Of a stretch of DNA of 59,785 nucleotides, positions 27,626 to 36,002 are shown piece after piece. The notes below the pieces were generated by a model that was not told the DNA's origin, made no database searches, and worked only from the letters and a program-made list of their open reading frames with translations. Source of the stretch: Candidatus Parachristensenella avicola (GTDB lineage Bacteria; Bacillota; Clostridia; Christensenellales; UMGS416). The first letter of the stretch is position 1. The number at the start of each line of letters is the position of its first letter. The DNA lies in NCBI GenBank assembly GCA_904420205.1, contig CAJFUN010000044.1, positions 1-59,785 of the forward strand, written 5' to 3'. A program made the translations under genes and the position numbers.

Positions 27626-28312
27626 ATGCTTCATCTATGCAAAAGGCTGCAGGCCGTGATGAACTTGGTCCCTCAGGGGGTGCCGGTAGCTGACATTGGC
27701 TGCGACCATGGCCGCTTGGCGTGCGCGCTGCTGCAGCGGGGCGCGCCTTGGATAACGGCAGTCGACATTTCGGCGCTATCGCTGGATAAGGCGCGCCGCT
27801 TAGCGGAGACGCTGTCGGTCGGCGACCGGATGATTGCCCGGCAAGGCGACGGCCTGGAAGGGCTGGAGCCGGGCATCGGCGCTGTGGTCATTGCCGGGCT
27901 TTCGGCCCATACGATCCGAGACATCCTTCGCCGAAGGCTGGATACGGCTCGAGCGGTGGGATGCTTGATCTTACAGCCGATGCAGGATATGGAAGGGCTT
28001 CGCCGCAGCCTCGTGGAGTTAGAATTTACCATAGAGGCTGAGGACATGGTTTATGAAAACCGACGCTACTATCCCATGCTGCGGGCAGTGCCGGGCAGCG
28101 CCTTTTATACGGCGGATGAGTTGGATTTTGGCCCTAAGCTGTTGGCGTCGCATCATCCCCTGCTGCCGCAGTATCTCTTGTGGAAGATGCGCGTGATCCA
28201 GCGGGCAGGACAGGATCTGAGCGGGCAGCAGCGCGTACAGATGGATAAACAAATTGTCCGGCTGGAAGGGATACGGCAAAATCAATTGCAAAACAGGCCG
28301 TTTTGTGGTTAG
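27626..28312 (+). CDS. trmK: tRNA (adenine(22)-N1)-methyltransferase
   Basis: 228 residues. Class I SAM methyltransferase of the TrmK/YqfN family that makes m1A at position 22 of tRNAs. SAM-binding motif I reads VADIGCDHGRLACAL, and the acidic residue at the end of strand 2 is in AVDISALSLDKA. The LILQPMQDMEGLR segment is typical of TrmK. Start ATG 27626 with GGAGAAGGAAG. First gene of an operon with Nudix, nif3 and zinc-ribbon genes. In Bacillota trmK and nif3 commonly follow rpoD. Confidence 0.93.
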   Translation: MLHLCKRLQAVMNLVPQGVPVADIGCDHGRLACALLQRGAPWITAVDISALSLDKARRLAETLSVGDRMIARQGDGLEGLEPGIGAVVIAGLSAHTIRDILRRRLDTARAVGCLILQPMQDMEGLRRSLVELEFTIEAEDMVYENRRYYPMLRAVPGSAFYTADELDFGPKLLASHHPLLPQYLLWKMRVIQRAGQDLSGQQRVQMDKQIVRLEGIRQNQLQNRPFCG

Positions 28313-28344
28313 ATAAAGAAAAGAGAGACGATAGGAGGCGCAGG

Positions 28345-28860
28345 ATGGAGCTATGGGATATCCTGGATGAGAACGCTCAGCCGACAGGCCGTCTCATGGA
28401 TCGGCGCGGCCGCCTGGGCCGGGGCGAATTCCACCTGGTGGTACATACCTGGGTGGATAACGGGCATGGACTTTATCTGATCCAGCGGCGTTCCACACGC
28501 TTGGGTTTTTGCCCTGGCATGTGGGCGCCTGCGGGCGGTTCAGCTAAGGCGGGCGAAGATTCGCTTACGGCGGCCCGGCGGGAACTTATGGAGGAGCTGG
28601 GCGTCAGCAGCCCTCCGGAGGCCTTTCAGTTTCTGGGACGCCAGCGGCGCAATCATGCCTTCCGCGACTTATGGAGACTGACGATTTCCTGCTGCACAGA
28701 GCTTAAGCTGCAGCCGGAGGAGGTGGATTGCGCTGCATGGCGGTCCCAATGTGAGATTATGGCCATGGTGGAGCGCGGCGAATTTATTAATTATGGCGCA
28801 GAGTATTTTGCGCTGGTATTTCCGGCTCAGGAGGATCACTGCGATGACCGCTGCCGTTAA
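28345..28860 (+). CDS. Nudix hydrolase (IPP isomerase-like)
   Basis: 171 residues, Nudix fold with GGSAKAGEDSLTAARRELMEELG (box residues about 65-87; G-x5-E-x7-REL-x-EELG spacing). The N-terminus (WDILDENAQPTGR) resembles the YfcD/IPP-isomerase-type Nudix proteins. Substrate unknown. Start ATG 28345 after GGAGG; overlaps nif3 by 17 bp, so it belongs to the trmK operon. Its insertion between trmK and nif3 is unusual because those two are usually adjacent. Confidence 0.85.
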   Translation: MELWDILDENAQPTGRLMDRRGRLGRGEFHLVVHTWVDNGHGLYLIQRRSTRLGFCPGMWAPAGGSAKAGEDSLTAARRELMEELGVSSPPEAFQFLGRQRRNHAFRDLWRLTISCCTELKLQPEEVDCAAWRSQCEIMAMVERGEFINYGAEYFALVFPAQEDHCDDRCR

Positions 28861-29641
28861 AGATGTAATGGCCTTGGTTGAAGAGACGGCCCCCTCTTGC
28901 CTGGCGGAAAGCTGGGATAACGTGGGTTTGTTGGTGGGCGACGAGCAGGCGCCGGTGTCTACCGTATGGTTGGCCTTGGAGGTGACAGGCCCGCTGATTG
29001 AAGCGGCGGCTCAATCCGGCGTAGATATGCTGCTGACGCATCATCCGGTGATCTTCTCGCCGATCAAGCGAGTAACGGCGTCGGATACGACGGGCGGGCT
29101 GGTATTGCGGCTGGCCCGGCAGGGGATCCACGCGCTCTGCGCTCATACCAACCTAGATGCTGCCCAGGGGGGCGTCAACGATTGCCTGGCCCAAGCGGTG
29201 GGCCTTCGGGAAATCGGTCCGCTGCCGGGCATGCCCTGCGGACGGATGGGCCTTTTACCCAGCCCGATGGAGCCGCGCCAAGCGGCGAATTGGATTGCGG
29301 AGCGATTAAAGGCTCCCAGGATCAGGATGACGCAGCCCCCGCTTGGAAAGGTGGAGCGGGTCGCCTTGGTAAGCGGCGCGGGAGGGGATGGCTTGGAGGC
29401 CGCTAAAGCCTCGGGCGCGGAGCTTTTTTTAACCGGCGAAGCCAAGTATCACGAGGCCCTGGCAGCGCGGGAGATGGGCCTATTTCTGGTGGAAGCCGGA
29501 CATGACTGCACGGAAAACGTGGTGCTCAAGCCGTGGCTTGAGCATTTACAAATGCAGGCAGATAGGGTAAAATTACAGGTAGCATTCAGACTGGCCCCCC
29601 TTGCGACGAGCCCCTACGCGCAGGTGGAGCCGGGAACCTAG
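28844..29641 (+). CDS. Nif3-like dinuclear metal-centre protein (YqfO family)
   Basis: 265 residues. Canonical member: LTHHPVIFSPIK and CAHTNLDAAQGG near the N-terminal half and AGHDCTEN at the C-terminal end provide the His/Asp/Glu ligands of the dinuclear centre. The family was annotated as GTP cyclohydrolase I type 2, but the in vivo role is unresolved. This is the short form without the central PII-like insert seen in some members. Start ATG 28844 after AGGAGG inside the Nudix gene. Confidence 0.93.
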   Translation: MTAAVKDVMALVEETAPSCLAESWDNVGLLVGDEQAPVSTVWLALEVTGPLIEAAAQSGVDMLLTHHPVIFSPIKRVTASDTTGGLVLRLARQGIHALCAHTNLDAAQGGVNDCLAQAVGLREIGPLPGMPCGRMGLLPSPMEPRQAANWIAERLKAPRIRMTQPPLGKVERVALVSGAGGDGLEAAKASGAELFLTGEAKYHEALAAREMGLFLVEAGHDCTENVVLKPWLEHLQMQADRVKLQVAFRLAPLATSPYAQVEPGT

Positions 29642-29657
29642 GGAAAGGAAAGGGAAT

Positions 29658-30368
29658 ATGGATTTTTTAGAGAAGCTCATCGAGTGCCAGCGGGTGGAGA
29701 ATGAGATTAACCAGATCGAAAACGAGCTGAGAGGATCTCAGGTGCGCAAGAAGCTGCTCCATGCGCGCAATTATATTATTAACGCACAGAATAACTACAA
29801 GAAGATGGAGACGGACGTAGTGGAGCTGCACGCTGCACTGGAGGAGCTGACCCACCGCTATGAGGCGAACCGGGCACGAGCAGAGGCGGAAAGCGTCCAT
29901 TACGCTGCGGCCGACGAGGAAAGCGACCTGGCCGACGTGCAGGATATGGAGCGCGAGGCCCAGGAAATTGCCGGCAGCCTAGCGCGCAACGAGCAGGAGC
30001 TGCAGGCGCTTATTAAGCGGCTGGCCACCATCGATCAGGAAATGAAAAAGATGGCGGCTAACTTGCCGCGCGCCCGGCAGGACTACGCTAAGATGAAGAC
30101 AATTTATGACAAGGAGCTCAGCGCTGTCATGGCCCGGACGGAGCCGCTGAAAAAGGAGCTGGAGGCTGTGCAGGCCACGCTGCCGGAGACGCTGCTGGCC
30201 CGCTACAAGCAGGCGCGGCAGCATGCCAATAACCCCATCGTACCCTTGGAGGACGACCGCTGCAGCGGATGCCACATGGAGATTGCTTCGGCTGGGCTGA
30301 CTCGGCTGAAAAACCAGGGTATCGCGGAGTGCGAAAACTGCGGGCGATTGATATATGTAAAGGAATAA
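29658..30368 (+). CDS. Zinc-ribbon coiled-coil protein (C4-type, CT398/DUF164-like)
   Basis: 236 residues. Residues 1-185 are a long coiled-coil hairpin (ENEINQIENELRGSQVRKKL, EREAQEIAGSLARNEQELQA). The C-terminus carries a four-Cys zinc ribbon: CSGCHMEIA ... CENCGRLIY. Such proteins are conserved next to nif3/trmK in Bacillota and are thought to bind nucleic acid or protein partners; function unproven. Start ATG 29658 with GGAAAGG. Terminator follows. Confidence 0.9.
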   Translation: MDFLEKLIECQRVENEINQIENELRGSQVRKKLLHARNYIINAQNNYKKMETDVVELHAALEELTHRYEANRARAEAESVHYAAADEESDLADVQDMEREAQEIAGSLARNEQELQALIKRLATIDQEMKKMAANLPRARQDYAKMKTIYDKELSAVMARTEPLKKELEAVQATLPETLLARYKQARQHANNPIVPLEDDRCSGCHMEIASAGLTRLKNQGIAECENCGRLIYVKE

Positions 30369-30390
30369 CGGATAGCCAAGGGAAAAATAA

Positions 30391-30418
30391 GGGGAAGGAT
30401 GCGAGCCTTCCCCTTTTG
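30391..30418 (+). terminator. Terminator of the trmK operon
   Basis: GGGGAAGG / CCTTCCCC stem with a 7-nt loop followed by TTTT. Confidence 0.85.
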
Positions 30419-30433
30419 CATGGGGAGGGATCC

Positions 30434-31348
30434 ATGGAAAAGGTCATCGACTACCGGGCAACGGCGGAGGATGAGGGATTGCTGGTGCGCAGCGTGCTGC
30501 AAAAGCGTCTGCACCTATCCACGACCCAGATCAAACGCGCTAAGTTTAAGCCCATGGGCATTACGGTGAACGGGGTGCAGGTGACGGTGCGGGCCCGGCT
30601 TTGCGCCGGCGACGCGCTACGGGTACGCATTGAGGAGGCCCAAACTCAATCGGCCCAGCTAGTCCCACGGCCGGGAAACCTTTGCATTGTCTATGAGGAC
30701 GAAGAGCTGATGGTGGTGAATAAGCCCGCGGGGCTGCCGGTTCATCCCTCTCCGGGACATTACGACGACACGCTGGCCAATATCCTGGTGTGGCATTTCC
30801 AGGAGAGGGGCCAAGGGCTGGTGGTGCGCACGCTGGGAAGGCTGGACAAGGACACTTCCGGCCTGATCCTGGTGGCAAAGAATGCGCCGGCGCAAACGGA
30901 GCTGGAGCGGCAGCGGGCGGCCGGCGTCCTTTGCCGGGTTTATCTCGCCCTGGTGGAGGGGCGGCCGGCGCCGCCCTGCGGGCAAATAAACGCACCGATC
31001 GGCAGCCGGCCGGGTTCGCTCATGGCTCGGGAAGTGCGGGCCGACGGCGCTTCTGCGGTGACGGATTATGAGACGCTTTCGGCCTGCGAGGCCTATAGCC
31101 TGGTGCGCCTTCAGCTGCATACGGGGCGAACCCATCAGATCCGGGTTCATATGGCCTACCTGGGCCATCCGCTGCTGGGGGATTTCCTTTATGGCAAGGA
31201 AGGTTTGATGGGAATGGCCCGGACGGCCCTGCATTCCAGCGAATTGACCTTCCGGCATCCGACCAGCGGAGAAACCGTGCGCTTTGGTGCGCCGCTGCCC
31301 CAGGATATGGACCGCTTAGCCCAAGCGCTGGGAGAAGGACGCCTTTAA
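30434..31348 (+). CDS. RluA-family pseudouridine synthase
   Basis: 304 residues. An N-terminal S4-like RNA-binding segment (STTQIKRAKFKPMGITVNG) is followed by the catalytic domain. GRLDKDTSGLILVAKN carries the catalytic Asp, and LHTGRTHQIRVHMAYLGHPLLGD is the second signature. Converts uridine to pseudouridine in rRNA or tRNA; which position (RluC/RluD/YhcT-like) cannot be told. Start ATG 30434 after GGGAGGG, directly behind the terminator of the preceding operon. Confidence 0.92.
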   Translation: MEKVIDYRATAEDEGLLVRSVLQKRLHLSTTQIKRAKFKPMGITVNGVQVTVRARLCAGDALRVRIEEAQTQSAQLVPRPGNLCIVYEDEELMVVNKPAGLPVHPSPGHYDDTLANILVWHFQERGQGLVVRTLGRLDKDTSGLILVAKNAPAQTELERQRAAGVLCRVYLALVEGRPAPPCGQINAPIGSRPGSLMAREVRADGASAVTDYETLSACEAYSLVRLQLHTGRTHQIRVHMAYLGHPLLGDFLYGKEGLMGMARTALHSSELTFRHPTSGETVRFGAPLPQDMDRLAQALGEGRL

Positions 31349-31366
31349 CCGTGCCGCAAAAGAAAA

Positions 31367-31407
31367 CGCCGGAGCTGATGATGGATCGCATCAGCTCCGG
31401 CGTTTTT
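31367..31407. terminator. Bidirectional terminator
   Basis: 14-bp stem CGCCGGAGCTGATG / CATCAGCTCCGGCG with TTTTTG on the plus strand and TTTTCTTTT on the minus strand. Serves the convergent RluA-type and PIG-L genes. Confidence 0.9.
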
Positions 31408-31421
31408 GTTTCTATGGGCGG

Positions 31422-32816
31422 CTACTGGCGGGGGTGGGAGGAGCGGCGGGCCCGCAGCAGTGCCTTGCGCATTTGCCCGATCGCCAGCAGCAGAGCCAGC
31501 GCGATGAGCGACGCGCCGACGGCCACAGGCCATCGGGCCTCAGGAACTTCGCCGGGGTTATCGGCCGGCTCGGGAATCGCCTCTGGAGCCTGCGGGATAA
31601 GGGACGCGGTGGGAGAAGAGGGGGCAGCCTGGAAGGCGGCCAGCGCTTCGTCAGTATGCTCCAGGAAATCGTCAAGCATTACGTCCGGACCGACTAGGCT
31701 CCGGTAAAGGCCGAAGTTCCGGCAGTCCCTTCGCCCCTCTTTGGACATGGCGTGATGGCCATTCTGCTGAGACAGGTGACAACGAAAGGCCTCCCCAGCC
31801 ATCTCGTAACCAGTCTTGCCGCCAAAGAAGCTCAGCGGCTTGTCCCAGTCCATCAGGCGTTGGTTCTCCGGCCAATTGTGCAGGTAGCATTTCGGCGTAT
31901 CCCACAGGCCATATTGCTTTTGGCTTGCCGGGTAAAAGCCGTCCTTGCCGGCCTGCTCCACCGCCTTCTGCAGGCATCGGGCGTTGAGCTTATGGACGCT
32001 GTGTCCATATTCGCCCTCTATGTCATGCCCAATGATGGCCAGCGGTTTGAAGCGGCGGATCATCTCCACCTGCCAGCCGGTGACCTCGGGTATATGATAG
32101 GCCTGTTCTGCCTCCGAAAGGCTGTCGCAATACATATCCTCAAAGGGAGAAAATACCGGCGCATGGCGTACGCCCACCAACCAGAGACCATCCAGCGCCT
32201 CATGCCGCCTGCGGCGGGTAGCCTGCGTCATATAGACAACCTGCACGTTTTTACCGTATTGCCCGGCGTAGGTGGGAAGCGTCCCGCCGAAGAAGAGATC
32301 CTCGTCATCGGGATGGGTGGGAATAAGCAGCAGGTCGGCCTTTTCGCAAGGCGGATTCCAGCGCTGTACATCTTTCGGCAGATCGCCGGGGCCGTATAGG
32401 CGCAGCTCATTGAGGATCATAGGCTCTTCACGGCTTTCAAGCTTAATGCCCCGCACGTCGGGCAGATCGACATATTGATGAAGCAAGCGATGGTCGGTCA
32501 CCGGATAATCCATCCACCCATCGCCGGAGTCTACGCTGAAATAAAGGGTTTTCGGCAGCTTGTCCCAAAGCAGGTAAATACCGGACAGCGGAATCCCTTC
32601 CGGCGCTTGAACGGTGAGCGTTCCCCCGGATTTAGGCGCTTTCCACTGGGTGGTATAGTCATGGTCCGTCAGATCCGCTACGCTCCCCTTGCCGCCAGAA
32701 AGGACGACCGCGCAGCGGCCGGTTAGCTCTTGCGCCTCTTGCGCATAAGCAGTTGATATGCATGCCGTGCATATCAATAGGGTGAGTATCAGGAGAATTC
32801 CCCGTTTTAACCGCAT
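31422..32816 (-). CDS. Surface-anchored PIG-L family deacetylase
   Basis: 464 residues. Signal peptide (ILLILTLLICTACISTAYA), then a beta-rich domain at about residues 30-150 (DLTDHDYTTQWKAP) resembling an F5/8 type C carbohydrate-binding fold. A PIG-L/LmbE domain follows with the zinc motif PTHPDDEDLFFGG and the later His in GEYGHSVHK. A Pro/Ala-rich linker leads to a C-terminal transmembrane helix (VAVGASLIALALLLAI) and a positive tail. The predicted function is zinc-dependent N-deacetylation of an extracellular or cell-wall glycan. ATG 32816 has GGAGG upstream. Confidence 0.9.
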   Translation of the reverse strand: MRLKRGILLILTLLICTACISTAYAQEAQELTGRCAVVLSGGKGSVADLTDHDYTTQWKAPKSGGTLTVQAPEGIPLSGIYLLWDKLPKTLYFSVDSGDGWMDYPVTDHRLLHQYVDLPDVRGIKLESREEPMILNELRLYGPGDLPKDVQRWNPPCEKADLLLIPTHPDDEDLFFGGTLPTYAGQYGKNVQVVYMTQATRRRRHEALDGLWLVGVRHAPVFSPFEDMYCDSLSEAEQAYHIPEVTGWQVEMIRRFKPLAIIGHDIEGEYGHSVHKLNARCLQKAVEQAGKDGFYPASQKQYGLWDTPKCYLHNWPENQRLMDWDKPLSFFGGKTGYEMAGEAFRCHLSQQNGHHAMSKEGRRDCRNFGLYRSLVGPDVMLDDFLEHTDEALAAFQAAPSSPTASLIPQAPEAIPEPADNPGEVPEARWPVAVGASLIALALLLAIGQMRKALLRARRSSHPRQ

Positions 32817-32874
32817 TTTTCGCTCCTCCGTCCGTTATATTCATTGGACGGTAAAGCGTATGCTGTTTGTTCCG

Positions 32875-33774
32875 CTACAAAAGCGAGCGGGCGCTTGAAC
32901 TTTCGAGAAATTTCATTTTAGCCTCGGGGTGAGGTTCGCCCCACAGCATAGGGGATTCGGGATTATGCTGATGGAAATGCTTACGAGCCGCGGCGGCGGA
33001 AGCGTTGGCGTAGCAATAGCCACAGCCATGGAGGCAGCTGTCATAGCGGCCGATATCTACGCTGGCCGCGCAGCTGCAGCCGGGCCGCTGCCCTTTGTCT
33101 GCCGGCAAGGCCAGAGGGCCCGCGATCCGCGACAGACGCGCGGCGTCGATGCAGCAGGCGGCAGGCAGCGCCAAATCAGCTTCGCAGCAGGCGGTGACAG
33201 CGATCCCATAGTCCGCTCCGATCCGGGCGAGACAGACGGCCAATTCCTGCCGCTGGCGCAGGTCGGGCCACCGGATCCCGCTGCGGCGGATCCACCCGGC
33301 GATTTTGGGATAACTGTCTAGGAAACTGATCACAGCCTGATTCGTTGCTCCCTGCAGCTGACGGCATAGCCGCTCAAAGCTGGCGCGATGCCATCGCTCA
33401 TCCATCCCGCCGGCGAATACAATGGGGTCATATCGCCAGACAAGCGCGTCCGGTCCGCCCAGGGCGGCCAGCGCGCGAAAGGTTTTTATACGACGATCTA
33501 TATCAGGCAGGCCGGGCTCAATGGATGCAGGGTAATCGTTGAGGGTATATTGCATATACCAGGGATAAGGCGGCAGCGGATGCTCCAGCATGGGAGCAGG
33601 GTTTTTGCTCCAAAGAACCAGCGCATCCACCGACTGCGGGGATAGGGGAACAACGGTAATCTGGAGGGGATTGAAGGGGTTCGGCACCCAGACCGCTCCT
33701 GCGGCAAACCGCTTGAGCAGCCAGGGATAATAAAAGGCCGGTATATCACTGCGGCGGCTGGCGCTTACGATCAT
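32875..33774 (-). CDS. DUF1848 family protein
   Basis: 299 residues. Starts IVSASRRSDIPAFYYPW and contains NPFNPLQITVVPLSP and VLWSKNP, the hallmarks of DUF1848. The C-terminal region has a CLHGCGYCYAN cluster plus other Cys residues (GCSCAASVDIGRYDSC), suggesting an Fe-S cluster and a distant relation to radical SAM/spore photoproduct lyase-like enzymes. Function unknown. Start ATG 33774 with GGAGG. Divergent from the SanA-like gene. Confidence 0.85.
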   Translation of the reverse strand: MIVSASRRSDIPAFYYPWLLKRFAAGAVWVPNPFNPLQITVVPLSPQSVDALVLWSKNPAPMLEHPLPPYPWYMQYTLNDYPASIEPGLPDIDRRIKTFRALAALGGPDALVWRYDPIVFAGGMDERWHRASFERLCRQLQGATNQAVISFLDSYPKIAGWIRRSGIRWPDLRQRQELAVCLARIGADYGIAVTACCEADLALPAACCIDAARLSRIAGPLALPADKGQRPGCSCAASVDIGRYDSCLHGCGYCYANASAAAARKHFHQHNPESPMLWGEPHPEAKMKFLESSSARSLL

Positions 33775-33792
33775 GGCTTAGTTCCTCCAATT

Positions 33793-33821
33793 TGTCGAAA
33801 TTTGCGTCATGTGATACAATG
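33793..33821 (+). promoter_or_regulatory. Promoter of the SanA/YdcF-like gene
   Basis: TTGTCG (33793-33798), 17 bp, TACAAT (33816-33821). Confidence 0.6.
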
Positions 33822-33837
33822 GCACCCGGAGGTTATT

Positions 33838-34488
33838 ATGCTGAAACGACTACTGAAAACAGTCGCCTGGATACTGGGCGTCCTTGCAGCGATTCCGGTC
33901 ATCATGAATCTGGCGGTTATCGGCGTTGCATCCTTTTTCATCCGCTCAGCGCAAACTGTCCCGGAGACGCCGGTCATATTGGTGCTGGGTGCGGGTGTAT
34001 GGGCCAATTCCAAGCTAAGCCCTATGCTGCAGGATCGAGTGGATCAAGGGATCGCCCTCTATGAATCAGGCAAAGGCGCCAAGCTACTGATGAGCGGCGA
34101 CCATAGTTCGCCCTATTATGATGAAGTATCCACCATGAAACGCTACGCAGTGGATAAAGGCGTAGCCAGCTCGGACGTATTCCTGGATCACAGCGGATTT
34201 TCTACCTATGAGTCCCTGCTGCGTGCGCGGGATATCTTTGGGGCGCGGAAAATGATTATCGTAACCCAACGGTACCATTTATATCGGGCGGTCTTTATCG
34301 CTCGCGCGCTGGGCATAGAGGCCTATGGCGTCCCCAGCGACGCCCGAGCCTATAACGGCGAGGTTAAGCGCCAGATACGGGAGTTTTTCGCTCGAGCAAA
34401 AGACTTTGTCCAGGTGTGGTTGCCCGCGCCGGAATTCAATGAGCAGGTGGATCTGACCGGCGACGGCGATGAAACCAATACGCCTTGA
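33838..34488 (+). CDS. SanA/YdcF-like membrane protein (DUF218)
   Basis: 216 residues. One N-terminal transmembrane helix (TVAWILGVLAAIPVIMNLAV) and an extracytoplasmic DUF218 domain: VILVLGAGVWANSKLSPML, LLMSGDHSS, STYESLLRARDIFG, IVTQRYHLYRAVF. This arrangement matches SanA-type proteins linked to envelope integrity and vancomycin exclusion in Gram-negatives; the biochemical role is unsettled. Start ATG 33838 after GGAGG. The rnpB -35 element overlaps its stop codon. Confidence 0.9.
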   Translation: MLKRLLKTVAWILGVLAAIPVIMNLAVIGVASFFIRSAQTVPETPVILVLGAGVWANSKLSPMLQDRVDQGIALYESGKGAKLLMSGDHSSPYYDEVSTMKRYAVDKGVASSDVFLDHSGFSTYESLLRARDIFGARKMIIVTQRYHLYRAVFIARALGIEAYGVPSDARAYNGEVKRQIREFFARAKDFVQVWLPAPEFNEQVDLTGDGDETNTP

Positions 34489-34513
34489 CCGGCCGCGAGG
34501 ATGGAGGTATAAT
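34485..34513 (+). promoter_or_regulatory. Promoter of rnpB
   Basis: TTGACC (34485-34490) overlapping the preceding stop codon, 17 bp, TATAAT (34508-34513). Expected start at about 34520, the first base of the RNase P RNA. Confidence 0.88.
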
Positions 34514-34520
34514 GAAAACC

Positions 34521-34854
34521 TGAGCAAGCTGGGTGGCCGCGGGCGCAGTCATGCGTACGAGGAAAGTCCGAGCTCCATAGGGCAGGGTGCCGGGTAACCC
34601 CCGGTGAAGGCGACTTCAAGGAAAGTGCAACAGAAAACAACCGCGGGGCTTGGCCTCGTAAGGGTGAAAAGGCGAGGTAAGAGCTCACCGGCGCTCTGGC
34701 GACTGAGCGCGCATCTGTAAACCCCACCTGGTGCAAGATTGAGGGGATCGTGGGCGGCCCGTCCCATTCCCCGGTAATCGCTTGAGCCTGTTGGTAACTT
34801 CAGGCCTAGACAGATGGCCACACACGACAGAACTCGGCTTATAGGCTTGCCTCA
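34521..34854 (+). ncRNA. rnpB: RNase P RNA, bacterial type A
   Basis: Carries the universal core: GAGGAAAGTCCGAGCTC near the 5' end, CAGGGTGCCGGGTAAC, GAAAGTGCAACAGAAA, and near the 3' end CCACACACGACAGAACTCGG. The P1 helix forms between TGAGCAAGC at 34521 and GCTTGCCTCA at 34845-34854. Length about 334 nt. It is the catalytic RNA that trims tRNA 5' leaders. Confidence 0.96.
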
Positions 34855-34859
34855 TTTAC

Positions 34860-34895
34860 GGCGCTTCCCCCTTCGGAGGGGAGCGCCTTCTTTTT
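34860..34895 (+). terminator. Terminator of rnpB
   Basis: GGCGCTTCCCC / GGGGAGCGCC stem with a short loop and TTCTTTTT tail. Confidence 0.88.
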
Positions 34896-34932
34896 AGGCC
34901 CGAAAGGGAAGAAATACGCACAAATGCAGGGC

Positions 34933-35223
34933 CTATGCTTCCAGGTGAGGCGAATGGAAGGCAGCCCGGGTAAGGGCTTGCGACGCCTCATCCACTGCCT
35001 GGGCCAGTTCCAAGGTTTCGGGCTCGTCCGCTTCCTGCTCCAAGAGATCCAGCAGGCCGGTATCGTCGGCCAGCAAGTCTTGAATGCTCTGCTGCCAATC
35101 CTCCGGATTAGGATGTTCTTCAGGAATTTCATCCAGCGCCATCATCAGGACGTCCAAGGCCTCTTTTGTCAGCGGGCAGGGCAGATACCGCTTTAAAAGG
35201 AAAACGACGGCATCCCGGTTCAT
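34933..35223 (-). CDS. Small acidic protein, unknown
   Basis: 96 residues, not recognised. Acidic and helical (TKEALDVLMMALDEIPEEHP, LLDLLEQEADEPETLELAQA), no signal peptide or membrane helix. Start ATG 35223 has GGAGGAGC upstream and overlaps the stop codon of the cyclase gene by 4 bp, so it is translationally coupled. The coupling and RBS make it a real gene. It could be a small partner of the cyclase, though nothing in sequence proves it. Confidence 0.72.
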   Translation of the reverse strand: MNRDAVVFLLKRYLPCPLTKEALDVLMMALDEIPEEHPNPEDWQQSIQDLLADDTGLLDLLEQEADEPETLELAQAVDEASQALTRAAFHSPHLEA

Positions 35224-35843
35224 GGCTGCTCCTCCGTCAGCGCGACGGCCCGCACCAGCGAGCCTTCGGTGGGCAGGCGCAGGGGCAGGGCCATCAGCGT
35301 GAAGCGCTTTACGTGCAGCAGCTGATCCAGGTGGGCGGCGTTTTCTAGGATGAGGATACCGGAGGCCAGCAGCTGCCGGTGCACGGTAAAGGGATTCCGG
35401 TCGGGTGAGGGGATATCCAGCACAACCATGCCCACGCTGCGCTCGATGAAAAATTGCGCCGCATCTTCGCTCAGCTGTGGATGGGCGGAAAAATAGTCTG
35501 CCTGACCGAAATGCCGATCCCAACCGGTATAGAGCACCGGAATCTCGCCGGCCTTGAGCTGGTTCCAGCTCTCATCTGGAACGATTGAACCCTGAGCGGG
35601 GCAGCGCAATAAGCGCCCAGGTCCGAAGAAACGCTCTAACGGATAATCCGCGGCGGTCAGTGGATGGTCCTGCATGTGCAGCGGCAGATCTATGTGGGTC
35701 CCCACATGCATTCCGCTGTTGACGGTATAGGCGTTATAGTGATCCCGGGCCAACCATCGGCTTTGGACCAGCACCAACGGCGGATCCCCGGGATAGACGG
35801 CAGTAGCGCTATCGATGGGATGGGTCAAATCAATAAGTCGCAT
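35220..35843 (-). CDS. Cyclase family protein (kynurenine formamidase-like)
   Basis: 207 residues. The metal-binding signature HVGTHIDLPLH is present, with RLIDLTHPID at the N-terminus. The family of metal-dependent hydrolases includes arylformamidase (KynB) and isatin hydrolase. It would hydrolyse an amide or lactam such as N-formylkynurenine, but without other kynurenine genes nearby the substrate is open. Start ATG 35843 after AAGGAG. Two-gene operon with the small acidic protein. Confidence 0.88.
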   Translation of the reverse strand: MRLIDLTHPIDSATAVYPGDPPLVLVQSRWLARDHYNAYTVNSGMHVGTHIDLPLHMQDHPLTAADYPLERFFGPGRLLRCPAQGSIVPDESWNQLKAGEIPVLYTGWDRHFGQADYFSAHPQLSEDAAQFFIERSVGMVVLDIPSPDRNPFTVHRQLLASGILILENAAHLDQLLHVKRFTLMALPLRLPTEGSLVRAVALTEEQP

Positions 35844-36002
35844 GCTTGAGCTCCTTTCCAAAAGGGGGCCGGCCGGAGCCGGCACAGGATTATTGTAGCA
35901 CGGCGTTCACCGCCGCGCTATCCCCCCGACAGGATTCTCCCTTGCAGCTGGGGCGGAATCAGTGCTACACTAAAGGCAGCAAATACGGAGGGGGAGAACG
36001 GC

